Source: an uncultured Bacteroidia bacterium (GTDB taxonomy: Bacteria; Bacteroidota; Bacteroidia; Bacteroidales; UBA932). From it: 64,000 nt of DNA. Below, one piece after another: positions 43,781 through 53,565 of the stretch (within the stretch, counting starts at the first letter, position 1; each line of letters begins with the position of its first letter). The notes beneath the pieces were generated by a model. That model did no database searches. It was not told where the DNA came from and saw only the letters and a list, made by a program, of their open reading frames with translations. The position numbers and the translations under genes were made by a program. The DNA is taken from positions 158,743-222,742 of the forward strand of contig CACWOZ010000002.1 of the NCBI GenBank assembly GCA_902762655.1. The letters are read 5' to 3'.

Positions 43781-46002
43781 TGTTTCATAACAAATAACAG
43801 ATCTGCGCCACCCTTGATGTCTTCGTACTTGAGGGTGGTGCTTTTTAGTCTAACTCCGTTGAGATAGACAGCCTTGACGTAGATGTTGGAAGGACTCCAG
43901 TTCTTTGTGCGTACGTGGAGTATGCCTCCGTCGGAAAGATGTACTTTGACACCCGATACGCAGGGGGAGCCGAGTTCATATTCATCTGATCCCGGGCATA
44001 CTGGATAGAACCCCATGCAGTTGAAAAGATACCATGCGCTCATTTGCCCGCAGTCGTCGTTGCCGCTCAGGGCGTCCGGGGTGTTGCCATAGAAGTGGTC
44101 GGCGACGTAGCGCACCCACTTCTGGCACTCGGCCGGCTTGCCAAGTTTGTTGTACAGATACAGCACATGATGGCAGGGCTCGTTGCCGTGCCAGTATCCG
44201 CCGATGCGGCCCCAGATGTCGTGCGCACCGGGAATGTCGTCGCTCATTTCAAGTTTGAAAATGCTGTCCAGGCGGTCCCGGAGGAACTTCTTTCCGGCAA
44301 TGGCCATATAATCCTCGAAAGCGTGCGGGACTGTCCATGTGTACTGCATGGTGAATCCTTCGGTAATGTCGCCCCAGCCGTTGACGGAACCCGGACCCTG
44401 ATATGCGATAGGGGCAAATGGTGTGCGCCAGTTGCCTTTCGAGTCGCGTCCGCGCATATATTTGGTCTCCGGGTCGATCAGGTTCCGGTAGTTTCGGCTA
44501 CGCGCGATGAAGAACTCGTAATCCTGCTCATGCCCCAGCTTTTTCGCCACCTGTGCGATGCACCAGTCATCGTAAGAATACTCCAAAGTCTTCGATACAG
44601 ATTCTTTCTCCAGATCGAATGGAACATATCCGAGTTCAGTATACTCGGGTATGCAGTCGTAGTGAGGATTGGTTGCCGTCGTTTTCATCGCCTGGAAGGC
44701 CCTTTCGTAATCAAATCCGGGGACGTCCTTCATAATCATGTCGGCAAGGACGGAACATGCGTGATAGCCTATCATACACCAGGTTTCTCCACCGTAGAAC
44801 GACCAGATGGGCAGCATGTGCTCCGTGCTCTTGTCGTAGTGCTCCAGCATTGAATTGGCAATATCCGCCTGCAGGGGTTTGTTGACGAGGTTCAGCAGCG
44901 GATGGAAGGCCCGGTAGGTATCCCAGAGCGAAAAGGTGGTGTAATTGGTAAAACCTTCGGCTTTGCCGATTGTCTTGTCGTGTGCGCGGAAGCGTCCGTC
45001 AATGTCCTGGAAAAGGAAGGGGTGCTGAGCGGTACGATATACGCTGGTATAGAACGTCTGCTTTGTACGGAAGTCGGTGGAAGGATCCAGCTCGTATTTG
45101 CCAAGTTCCTTCTCCCAAAGAGCTTCGGCGCGGCTCCTGCACTGCTCGAAATCAAGGTTCTCGACCTCGGTCAGATTTTTGAGTGCTCCGTCGGTTCCGA
45201 CTGCCGATACCGCCACTTTTACACATACTTGTTCCCCTGCAGAAGTGGGGAACTTGACATAGGCCTGAAGAGCTCTTCCCCAGGCTTCAAGCGAGCTGCG
45301 GAATCGCTTGGTGTTGTAGATGACCGGCTTCCCTTCCTGAAGTATTGTGAAGTCCTTGATGGGCTCGGAGAAACGGGCTGCAAAATACACATAGCGGTCC
45401 GGATTCCAGCCAGCCACAATCTTGCTTCCTATAACCGTATATTCGTCCAGAAGACGTACTGACGACCATTCACATTTCCAGCGGAGTGTGTGGTCCAGGT
45501 CTATCATCACGAAGGATGAATCGCTGGCGGGGTATGTGAATCGGAATATGCCGCTACGTTGTGCAGCCGTCATCTCTGCCTTCACTCCATAATCCAGAAG
45601 GTCGACGGTATAATAACCAGGGGATGCGGCCTCGCGGTCGTGACTGTAACGGGACCTGTAACCGGAGTCCGGATCCGTGTCGGTGCCTGTAGCAGATTTC
45701 AAAGTTCCGGTGCCGGGAACAAAGAGAAAATCGCCAAGGTCCGGGATTCCCGTGCCGCTTAGGTGTGTCAGGCTGAAGCCCATGATTGTGGGCTTGTTGT
45801 ATTTGTATCCTGCGGCCACGTCGTAGTCATAGTCGTCGGTGTCCGGGCTTATCTGAATTCCGCCGAAGGGAATCTGTGCTCCCGGGTATACGTTCCCGAA
45901 TCCGTCGGTTCCTATGAAGGGATTAACGTAATCGACGAGGCGTTCCTGCGCAAAGGAATTGATGGCGCAGGTCAGGGTCAGAAGCAAAAAGGTTTTTCTC
46001 AT
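43777..46002 (-). CDS. GH92 alpha-mannosidase (first of two)
   Basis: The 741-residue protein has a signal peptide (MRKTFLLLTLTCAINSFAQ) and GH92 signatures: VDYVNPFIGTDG at the start, FSLTHLSGTGIPDLGD, EGFTMQYTWTVPH with the probable acid glutamate, and SGNDDCGQMSAWY with the aspartates used as base and for calcium. GH92 enzymes are inverting exo-alpha-mannosidases, mostly alpha-1,2 or alpha-1,3, acting on N-glycans or yeast mannan. It overlaps the upstream GH92 gene by four bases (ATGA), so both are made from one transcript. Confidence 0.95.
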   Translation of the reverse strand: MRKTFLLLTLTCAINSFAQERLVDYVNPFIGTDGFGNVYPGAQIPFGGIQISPDTDDYDYDVAAGYKYNKPTIMGFSLTHLSGTGIPDLGDFLFVPGTGTLKSATGTDTDPDSGYRSRYSHDREAASPGYYTVDLLDYGVKAEMTAAQRSGIFRFTYPASDSSFVMIDLDHTLRWKCEWSSVRLLDEYTVIGSKIVAGWNPDRYVYFAARFSEPIKDFTILQEGKPVIYNTKRFRSSLEAWGRALQAYVKFPTSAGEQVCVKVAVSAVGTDGALKNLTEVENLDFEQCRSRAEALWEKELGKYELDPSTDFRTKQTFYTSVYRTAQHPFLFQDIDGRFRAHDKTIGKAEGFTNYTTFSLWDTYRAFHPLLNLVNKPLQADIANSMLEHYDKSTEHMLPIWSFYGGETWCMIGYHACSVLADMIMKDVPGFDYERAFQAMKTTATNPHYDCIPEYTELGYVPFDLEKESVSKTLEYSYDDWCIAQVAKKLGHEQDYEFFIARSRNYRNLIDPETKYMRGRDSKGNWRTPFAPIAYQGPGSVNGWGDITEGFTMQYTWTVPHAFEDYMAIAGKKFLRDRLDSIFKLEMSDDIPGAHDIWGRIGGYWHGNEPCHHVLYLYNKLGKPAECQKWVRYVADHFYGNTPDALSGNDDCGQMSAWYLFNCMGFYPVCPGSDEYELGSPCVSGVKVHLSDGGILHVRTKNWSPSNIYVKAVYLNGVRLKSTTLKYEDIKGGADLLFVMKH

Positions 46003-48311
46003 AGCGAGTAGGGTTTCGTATCTGCGGAAATGCCGCGGCGTTTATTCGGAGTCTTGCTCATTACGAACTCGAGAGTGCCTCCTTCAAGGAGTTCGGAATG
46101 AGTCAGGTAGAGTTTATTCAGGGGCTTTCCGTTGAGTTTTACGGACTTGACATAGCGCTTGCTGTCGCTCACGCCGGGAGCCTTTATCTCAAAAGTGTTC
46201 CCGTTTTCCAGCTGCAGTCTGGCATAGGGGAGATATGGCGCACCTATCACATATTGGTCGGTGCCGGGGCAGACTGGATAGAAACCAAGAACGCTGAAGA
46301 TGTACCATGCGCTCATCTGTCCGCAATCGTCGTTGCCGCCGAGGCCTCGGATTTCCGGCTTGTAGAAACGGTCGATGATTTCGCGCAGCCAATACTGGGT
46401 TTTCCAGGGCTGGGATGTCCATGCATACAGGTAGGGGATATGATGGCTCGGTTCATTGCCGTGTACATATCCTCCGAGCAGACATTCCGCCGTGATGTCT
46501 TCGTTGTCGGCATAGCAGTATTCGGGGAGGTCGCTGCCGAAGAGGTCGTCAAGGTTGGCGATGAATTTCTTGTCACCACCCATCAGTTTCTTCAGGCCGT
46601 TGACATCCTGGGGAACATGGAAGGAGTAGTTGAGAGAATTGCCTTCGATAAATCCTTGCCCCATAGTTTGTTTAATGTCGAACTCCGGTTTGAAGGAACC
46701 ATCTGAATAACGAGGCCTTGCGAGTCCCAGGCTGCTGTCGAAAATATTTTTATAGTTGCCTGCACGAACAAGATACTGCTGAGCGATTTCTTTTTTGCCG
46801 AGGCGCTGTGCTGCTGCTGCGATTGTCCAGTCGTCGTAGGCGTATTCGAGGGTGTTGCTTGCCGCTGTCGAAGTCTTGTCAAGAGGCACGTAGCCGAGTT
46901 CCATATATTCACCAAGACCACTGTACCATGGTACTGTAGAAGTGGAAACCATGGCCTTCAGTGCTTCTTCTGCGTCGATTTTGAGGCCCTTGGCTATGGC
47001 ATCGCTGAGTACGCTCACGCTGTGATATCCTGTCATGCACCAGTTCTCGTTCGCCATGTGGCTCCAGATAGGGAGCATCCCGTGGGCGCTCTGCTCATAA
47101 TGCTTGAGCATGGAAGCGATCATATCCTCGGCCTGGTGTGGCTTCAGGAGCGCAAGGAAGGGATGCTCCGCCCTGTAGGTGTCCCACAATGAGAATACAG
47201 TGTAGTTGGTGAAGCCTTCGGCCTGGTGAAGTTCATGGTCGAGGCCGCGGTATAGACCGTCCACGTCCATATAGACTGAGGGGTTTATCATGGTGTGGTA
47301 GAGAGAAGTGTAGAACATCTTCTTCTCCGCCTCGCTGCCTTCCACTTCGATGCAGGAGAGTTCTTTATCCCATGCCGCTTCAGCTTCTTGGCGGATGCGG
47401 TCGAAACTCTTTCCTTCGGCTTCAGCCTTGAGATTCTTAAGTGCACCCGTAGTGCCGGTTGCCGAAATGCCCACCTTGATTGTCAGTTCCGGATTGGAGG
47501 CGGTGTCGAATTTGAACCAGGCGGCGAGTTTGCGCCCTGCCATTTCGGGGAAGTTATGGTACTGGGGAAACTTGCTGTATCCCCCCTTATAATAAATGGG
47601 CGCCTTGTCCTTATATCCGTACTCTGTGACCGGTTGGGAGAAACTGATGGCAAAGTAGGTATAATTGGTTCGTGCCCAGCCATTTGTGATACGATAGCCT
47701 GTTATGAGGATGGGAGAAACTACCCGTACCTCAGCCCAGAGGGTTTTTCCATCGTAGTTGTATATACCGTGGTCGAGATCCAGGACAATGTGGCCGTCCT
47801 TTTCCGGGAAGGTATATCTGTGGACGCCTACTCTGCTTGTTGCGCTGAGTTCAGCCTTTATCCCTGTATCTGCCAGTGTGACTTCGTAATGGCCGGCTCC
47901 GGCTGATTCGCTGTCGTGGCTGAAGCGCTGCCTGTATCCGGAGTCCGGATCCTCCGCTGTCCCGGGGGTAAGCTGGATTTCTCCTGTTCCCGGCATGATG
48001 AGGATGTCGCCCAGGTCGGAGTGGCCAGTGCCGCTGAAATGGGTGTGGCTAAAACCCACGATAGTCTTGTCATCATACTGGTAGCCGGCGCAGTATTCAT
48101 AGGTGCGCGGCTGATACTTGCCTTTGATATTATGCGGAATCATGTCGGTATCCGGGGATAACTGAACCCCTCCGAAAGGGACACAAGCCCCGGGGAATGT
48201 GTGACCCATGCCGGCGGTGCCGATGAAAGGATCTACATATTTGGAATTCTGTGCTGATAGATTGAATGACAGGCAGATAAAGCTGCAGATAATCAGTTTT
48301 GGCGTTTTCAT
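45999..48311 (-). CDS. GH92 alpha-mannosidase (second of two)
   Basis: The 770-residue protein has a signal peptide ending LSAQ and matches GH92 throughout: YVDPFIGTAGMGHTFPGA, FSHTHFSGTGHSDLGD, the acid-glutamate segment IEGNSLNYSFHVPQD and GGNDDCGQMSAWYIF. The substrate-binding and acid regions differ from the other GH92, so the two may cut different mannose linkages. It is transcribed first, from a start five bases after a -7 element, and is divergent from the SusC-led series at 48.4 kb. Confidence 0.95.
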   Translation of the reverse strand: MKTPKLIICSFICLSFNLSAQNSKYVDPFIGTAGMGHTFPGACVPFGGVQLSPDTDMIPHNIKGKYQPRTYEYCAGYQYDDKTIVGFSHTHFSGTGHSDLGDILIMPGTGEIQLTPGTAEDPDSGYRQRFSHDSESAGAGHYEVTLADTGIKAELSATSRVGVHRYTFPEKDGHIVLDLDHGIYNYDGKTLWAEVRVVSPILITGYRITNGWARTNYTYFAISFSQPVTEYGYKDKAPIYYKGGYSKFPQYHNFPEMAGRKLAAWFKFDTASNPELTIKVGISATGTTGALKNLKAEAEGKSFDRIRQEAEAAWDKELSCIEVEGSEAEKKMFYTSLYHTMINPSVYMDVDGLYRGLDHELHQAEGFTNYTVFSLWDTYRAEHPFLALLKPHQAEDMIASMLKHYEQSAHGMLPIWSHMANENWCMTGYHSVSVLSDAIAKGLKIDAEEALKAMVSTSTVPWYSGLGEYMELGYVPLDKTSTAASNTLEYAYDDWTIAAAAQRLGKKEIAQQYLVRAGNYKNIFDSSLGLARPRYSDGSFKPEFDIKQTMGQGFIEGNSLNYSFHVPQDVNGLKKLMGGDKKFIANLDDLFGSDLPEYCYADNEDITAECLLGGYVHGNEPSHHIPYLYAWTSQPWKTQYWLREIIDRFYKPEIRGLGGNDDCGQMSAWYIFSVLGFYPVCPGTDQYVIGAPYLPYARLQLENGNTFEIKAPGVSDSKRYVKSVKLNGKPLNKLYLTHSELLEGGTLEFVMSKTPNKRRGISADTKPYSL

Positions 48312-48316
48312 AATTT

Positions 48317-48324
48317 CAAAGATA
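48317..48324 (-). promoter_or_regulatory. -7 element of the GH92 pair
   Basis: TATCTTTG on the minus strand fits TAnnTTTG. The ATG at 48311 is only five bases away, so the transcript may be leaderless, as for uvrB. No TTG at the usual distance was found. Confidence 0.4.
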
Positions 48325-48427
48325 ATTAAAAAAAATCTTTTTTTATTAATCGGATTGGCAAAAAATGTCTAACTTTATCGGATAAAATTGTTAACTGCAT
48401 ATAACTATTACTTACTATTCTAACCCA

Positions 48428-51400
48428 ATGAGCAAGGCAAAGATTCTCTTATCTATTCTCTTCTCGCTCCTGACTATTACTATGTTCGCTCAGACAAGGA
48501 CGGTCAGAGGTGTTGTTTTTGAAGAAGAGACAGGACAGCCACTCCCTGCCGCTACTGTTTCCATAGATGGGACAACGCGAGGAGTGATTACGGACTTGGA
48601 TGGATCATTTGAGCTTTCTGGAGTTAAGCCTACTGACAAACTAAAGGTGGAGTTTGTAGGCAAGGAAACCCAGGTGATTCCGGTGGAAGACCGTAAAAGT
48701 TTTATGATCAAATTAAAGGATATGGCCAATGAACTTGAGGGAACGACCATTGTCGCTTTCGGTACCCAGAAGAAAGAGAGCGTTATCGGTTCCATCACAT
48801 CCATTGACGTGCAGACACTGAAGGTGCCTTCCAGCAACCTTACCACAGCCCTTGCCGGTAATGTTGCTGGCGTGATCGCTTATCAGCGAAGCGGAGAGCC
48901 CGGCCAGGATAATGCCGACTTCTTTGTGCGCGGTATCACAACCTTCGGAGCCAACACGAGCCCTCTTATCCTGATCGATAACATCGAACTTACCAGTACC
49001 GACCTTGCACGTCTGCAACCGGACGACATTGAGAGTTTCTCTATCATGAAGGATGCGACGGCAACAGCCCTTTATGGCGCACGTGGTGCAAACGGTGTTA
49101 TCTTTGTGACGACAAAACGTGGTCAGGAAGGTCCTGCAAAGATTTTTGCCCGCGTCGAAACCAGTATTTCTCAGCCAACGGATGTGGTTGAACTTGCCGA
49201 CCCGGTAACTTATATGAAAAGTTACAATGAGGCAATCAGTACCCGTGACCCTCTTGGAGCCCTGAGGTATAGTTACGATAAGATAGAGCAGACCGGCAAA
49301 CCCGGTGCAAACCGAATCATCTATCCTGCAAACGACTGGTACGACATGCTGTTCAAGGATTATGCGACGGCATACCGTGCCAATGTCTCTGCACGTGGTG
49401 GTGGAAAGGTGGCGCGCTACTATGTCGCAGGAGCGTTCACCGAGGATACCGGTATCCTTAAGGTCGACAAGCGAAACAGTTTTAACAACAATATCGACCA
49501 GAAGACATACACCCTTCGTTCGAACGTAGATATCAATATCACAAAGTCAACCAAATTGGCAGTACGTCTGACGGGTAACTTCACCGACTATACCGGCCCT
49601 ATCAGCGGTGGTAATGCGGTTTATCGTTCCTTGATGCATGCCGACCCGGTGCTGTTTCCGGCATATTATCCCGTCGACGAAGATCACGTTGGCATACAGC
49701 ATATTATGTTTGGTAACTATGATGCCGGCGGATACACGAACCCCTATGCAAATCTGGTCTATGGTTATCGCGACTATCAGCGTTCCCAGATGATTGCAGC
49801 AGTGGAGTTGAACCAGGACCTTGATTTCATTACCAAGGGACTGCATTTCATGACGCTGTTCAACCTCACCCGCCTTTCATCTTTCTCCGTGAACAGGCAT
49901 TTCAATCCTTTCTGGTATACCCTCGATTCTTATGACTCTTATACCAACGAGTATCGTATTCAGCGAATCAATGAAAACGGAACGGATTACCTCGGGTACA
50001 GCGAAGGTGACAAGGAGATTCAGAATACGATGTATTCGGAAAGCCGTCTCAACTATTCCCGTGAATTCGGCCGCAACGAAGTTACCGGCTTGTTGGTTCT
50101 CACCTCCCGTGAAAGTCTGAGGGCTAACGCCGGTAGTCTGCAGCTCTCGCTGCCTTCCCGCAACGCAGGTCTCTCCGGACGTTTTACATACGGATTTGAC
50201 AAGAAGTATTTTGCCGAGTTCAACTTCGGTTACAATGGATCTGAGCGTTTCTATAAAACTCAGCGCTGGGGTTTCTTCCCTTCATTCGGAGGGGCATGGG
50301 TAGTGTCTAATGAGAAATTTTTCGAGCCTGCCAAGAAGGTCGTATCCAACCTGAAATTGCGTGCTTCGTATGGTATTGTCGGTAACGATAACATAGGAAG
50401 TGCAAGTAACAGGTTCTATTATCTTTCCCAGATGAATATGACCAGCAATTCAAATGCCGCCAGTTTTGGTGTAGGCAGTGGCAATACTTATCAGGGTATT
50501 GATGTTACCCGTTATGCAAACGAAGACATTACCTGGGAAAAATCCTACAAAGCCAATTATGCCATTGAACTCGGCCTTTTCAAGAAATTTGATATGATTG
50601 CCGAGTATTTTACCGAGCATCGTACTGATATTTTCATGGCCCGCGCGGATGTGCCTATCACCATGGGTCTTCAGGCAGGTATTTCGGCCAATATCGGTGA
50701 AGCTAAGGCTCACGGTATCGACATTCAGGCAGATTACAAGCAGAGTTGGTCCAACGGTCTATGGGCTTCTGCCCGTGCGAACTTCACTTATTCCTCAAGT
50801 GAATTCCTGGTGTATGAGGAGCCCACTTACAAGGAAAGCTATCGTCAGCATGTCGGCCATTCTTTGAAACAAACCTGGGGTTACATCGCCGAACGTCTTT
50901 TCATTGACGACGAAGAAGCTGCCAACTCTCCTTCGCAGCAGGCATTCGGCGTGCAGTATGGAGGCGGTGACATCAAGTACACCGATGTTAATGGCGACGG
51001 AGTCATTACCAATGCCGACCGCGTGCCTATAGGTTTCCCTACTTCTCCGGAGGTAATATACGGTTTCGGTTTCTCTTTCGGACAAAAGGGCTTCGACTTC
51101 TCGGTATTCTTCCAGGGACTTGCCCGTGAGTCGTTCTGGATTGATGCAACTAATGCTTATAATGCTAGCAGTAATAAGTTCGGTACCGCACCTTTCACGA
51201 ACAATGGTCAGTTGCTCAAGGCTTATGCCGACAGCCATTGGAGTGAGGACAACCGCGATATCTATGCTTTGTGGCCTCGTTACAGTGCATACCACAGCAC
51301 AAATAACTCCGCTGTAAGTACATGGTGGATGCGTGACGGGTCTTTCCTGCGTCTGAAGCAACTAGAACTTGGTTACTCTCTTCCTCAGAAGTGGACTAAC

Positions 51401-51556
51401 AAGATCCATATCGACAATCTCCGTTTTTATGTTCAGGGCAACAACCTGTTTTGTTGGAGTAAATTCAAACTCTGGGATCCGGAACTTGCGGGAGAAGGAT
51501 TCAACTATCCTATTCAGCGTACAATCAATATCGGACTTAATGTTACCTTTAAATAA
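48428..51556 (+). CDS. SusC/RagA TonB-dependent outer-membrane transporter (module 3)
   Basis: The 1042-residue product is shorter than the other two SusC proteins. It has a signal peptide ending TMFAQ, a regulatory-like domain (VRGVVFEEETGQPLPAATVSI), a TonB-box-like TTIVAFGTQKK, the plug signature SPLILIDNIE and SIMKDATATALYGARGANGV, and a barrel ending NIGLNVTFK. It begins a seven-gene series with very short gaps. A TAACTTTA at 48370-48377 may be part of its promoter. No neighbouring regulator is present. Confidence 0.95.
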   Translation: MSKAKILLSILFSLLTITMFAQTRTVRGVVFEEETGQPLPAATVSIDGTTRGVITDLDGSFELSGVKPTDKLKVEFVGKETQVIPVEDRKSFMIKLKDMANELEGTTIVAFGTQKKESVIGSITSIDVQTLKVPSSNLTTALAGNVAGVIAYQRSGEPGQDNADFFVRGITTFGANTSPLILIDNIELTSTDLARLQPDDIESFSIMKDATATALYGARGANGVIFVTTKRGQEGPAKIFARVETSISQPTDVVELADPVTYMKSYNEAISTRDPLGALRYSYDKIEQTGKPGANRIIYPANDWYDMLFKDYATAYRANVSARGGGKVARYYVAGAFTEDTGILKVDKRNSFNNNIDQKTYTLRSNVDINITKSTKLAVRLTGNFTDYTGPISGGNAVYRSLMHADPVLFPAYYPVDEDHVGIQHIMFGNYDAGGYTNPYANLVYGYRDYQRSQMIAAVELNQDLDFITKGLHFMTLFNLTRLSSFSVNRHFNPFWYTLDSYDSYTNEYRIQRINENGTDYLGYSEGDKEIQNTMYSESRLNYSREFGRNEVTGLLVLTSRESLRANAGSLQLSLPSRNAGLSGRFTYGFDKKYFAEFNFGYNGSERFYKTQRWGFFPSFGGAWVVSNEKFFEPAKKVVSNLKLRASYGIVGNDNIGSASNRFYYLSQMNMTSNSNAASFGVGSGNTYQGIDVTRYANEDITWEKSYKANYAIELGLFKKFDMIAEYFTEHRTDIFMARADVPITMGLQAGISANIGEAKAHGIDIQADYKQSWSNGLWASARANFTYSSSEFLVYEEPTYKESYRQHVGHSLKQTWGYIAERLFIDDEEAANSPSQQAFGVQYGGGDIKYTDVNGDGVITNADRVPIGFPTSPEVIYGFGFSFGQKGFDFSVFFQGLARESFWIDATNAYNASSNKFGTAPFTNNGQLLKAYADSHWSEDNRDIYALWPRYSAYHSTNNSAVSTWWMRDGSFLRLKQLELGYSLPQKWTNKIHIDNLRFYVQGNNLFCWSKFKLWDPELAGEGFNYPIQRTINIGLNVTFK

Positions 51557-51559
51557 CAG

Positions 51560-53548
51560 ATGGATATGCGTAAGATTATTATCAGACTTAGTGTTAGTTT
51601 TGCTTTGCTCGCGTCTGTTGTTGCAGGTGTAGCAAGTTGCAATAAATGGTTGGACGTGGTTCCTGATGACGGGATACCTTCAATAGAAACTGCATTCAAC
51701 CTTCGTTCTTCTGCTATTCGCTATCTGGCGACATGCTACTCATATATGACCCGGGAGGGAGTCCCCGAAACAGACCACGGTATGCTTACCGGAGATGAAC
51801 TGTGGGATCTGGTAGGTCGAAACGTGACCCATTACGACACCAAGGGCAATCCCCGTGTGCCTGGCGTCCTTTTCAATATCGCCAGGGGCATGCAGAGCGC
51901 TAACAACGTCTATGGGAACGACTTCGGGCGCATGTACGAGGGTATCCGCTGCTGCGATATTCTGGTAGAACATATATACGATGTTCCCGACATGACCAGG
52001 GAAGAGAAGGACCGCTGGGTTGCGGAAGTCACTTTCTTGAAGGCTTACTACCATTTTAACCTTCTCAAGAAATGGGGCCCTATCCCTCTTATCCACAAAA
52101 GCCTGCCTATTGATTCCGACGTTGAAACGGTGAGGGTGTATCGCGACAACGTGGATGACTGCTTCGATTACATTATCGAGCTCCTCGACCAGGCATATCC
52201 CAATCTTTATGCTACCCTTCCTTCTACCGACGAGTATGGCCGTATCACCCAGCCGATATGTGCCGCTCTTAAGGCTCGCGTGGCTGCTTACGCAGCAAGC
52301 CCTCTGTTCAACGGTAACCTTGATGAGGTCGCTCTTGTAGACAACCAGGGACGCCAATTGTTCCCACAGAAAAGCGATGCTGAAAAACTGGCACGTTGGA
52401 CTTATGCCATGAATGCATGTGAACGTGCAATCAAGGTTGCAGACAGCCTCGGTTTCCGACTTTACGACACTACGGGAATCGTAATGCCCTACAATGACAC
52501 GCTCAAGATAACGGTCGCTCTTCGCAATTCTCTTACGGAAAGGTATAACGAAACAGGCGGCAATCCTGAGGTCATATGGCCCAACACGCAGACCCCCCGC
52601 GGTTCGATGATAATGTATCAGCGCCTGATTCAGCCTATACTCAGTTCATATACCGATATGTTGGGCGGATATCGTTTCTTCGGCGTGCCGATTAAGATAG
52701 CAGAGCAGTTCTATACAAATCACGGTATTCCTATAGCCAACGACAGGGATTGGGAAGGTGTCAATACCATGGAACTTGTCAAGGGCGACGATGTGCATGC
52801 GTTCTATATCCAGCCGGATTATACTACCATACGCCTCAACTTTGACAGGGAACCCCGGTTTTACGCTTTCCTCGGTTTCGACGGCGGCAAATGGTTCGGG
52901 CAACTGTCCAACTACAACAGGGCCTTCAAACCCACCGACATTTATGATGTAGAGTGCCGTATGGGAGGTAAACATGCGAAAACCAGTTCCGAGACCGGAC
53001 CTGTCACTGGGTATTTCCCCAAGAAGTTGATACCTATCCAGAGCACCTGGACTGCCGACAACACCTTCTCGTCATACACTTTTGCATGGCCTATGATCCG
53101 TCTTACGGATCTGTATCTGCTCTATGCCGAATGCATCAACGAGGCGGAAGGTCCTGATGGGCCACATAGCGCCGATCTGTTCAAATATCTCGATGCCATC
53201 CGCAGCCGCGCCGGCATCCCCGATGTGAAGACCGCATGGGAGCAGTATAGCAACAATCCTACTTATTATAAAAGCCAGGCTGGTATGAGGGACATCATTC
53301 ATAAAGAGCGACTTAACGAACTTGCGTTCGAGAGTCAGCGTTTCTGGGATCTCCGGCGTTGGAAAGAGGCGCCGGCAGAGTATCAAAAAGGCATCTATGG
53401 ATTCCATGTAACAGGCAGCGCTCCCGAAGATTATTACGTAAAGACCTTCATCGCCGAGCAGCAGTTCGGCTTGAAGGATTACTTCTGGCCCATACCTACT
53501 TCATATATTGAGGTTAACCCCAATCTCGTCCAGAATCTTGGTTGGTAA
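51560..53548 (+). CDS. SusD/RagB-family lipoprotein (module 3)
   Basis: The 662-residue lipoprotein (lipobox VVAGVASC, then NKWLDVVPDDG) starts three bases after the SusC stop. Typical SusD segments are AEVTFLKAYYHFNLLKKWGPIPL and the C-terminal KERLNELAFESQRFWDLRRWKEA followed by YFWPIPTSYIEVNPNLVQN. It is larger than module 1 and 2 SusD proteins and not closely similar to them, so it belongs to a different substrate group. Confidence 0.95.
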   Translation: MDMRKIIIRLSVSFALLASVVAGVASCNKWLDVVPDDGIPSIETAFNLRSSAIRYLATCYSYMTREGVPETDHGMLTGDELWDLVGRNVTHYDTKGNPRVPGVLFNIARGMQSANNVYGNDFGRMYEGIRCCDILVEHIYDVPDMTREEKDRWVAEVTFLKAYYHFNLLKKWGPIPLIHKSLPIDSDVETVRVYRDNVDDCFDYIIELLDQAYPNLYATLPSTDEYGRITQPICAALKARVAAYAASPLFNGNLDEVALVDNQGRQLFPQKSDAEKLARWTYAMNACERAIKVADSLGFRLYDTTGIVMPYNDTLKITVALRNSLTERYNETGGNPEVIWPNTQTPRGSMIMYQRLIQPILSSYTDMLGGYRFFGVPIKIAEQFYTNHGIPIANDRDWEGVNTMELVKGDDVHAFYIQPDYTTIRLNFDREPRFYAFLGFDGGKWFGQLSNYNRAFKPTDIYDVECRMGGKHAKTSSETGPVTGYFPKKLIPIQSTWTADNTFSSYTFAWPMIRLTDLYLLYAECINEAEGPDGPHSADLFKYLDAIRSRAGIPDVKTAWEQYSNNPTYYKSQAGMRDIIHKERLNELAFESQRFWDLRRWKEAPAEYQKGIYGFHVTGSAPEDYYVKTFIAEQQFGLKDYFWPIPTSYIEVNPNLVQNLGW

Positions 53549-53565
53549 CGAAAATGATTACTACA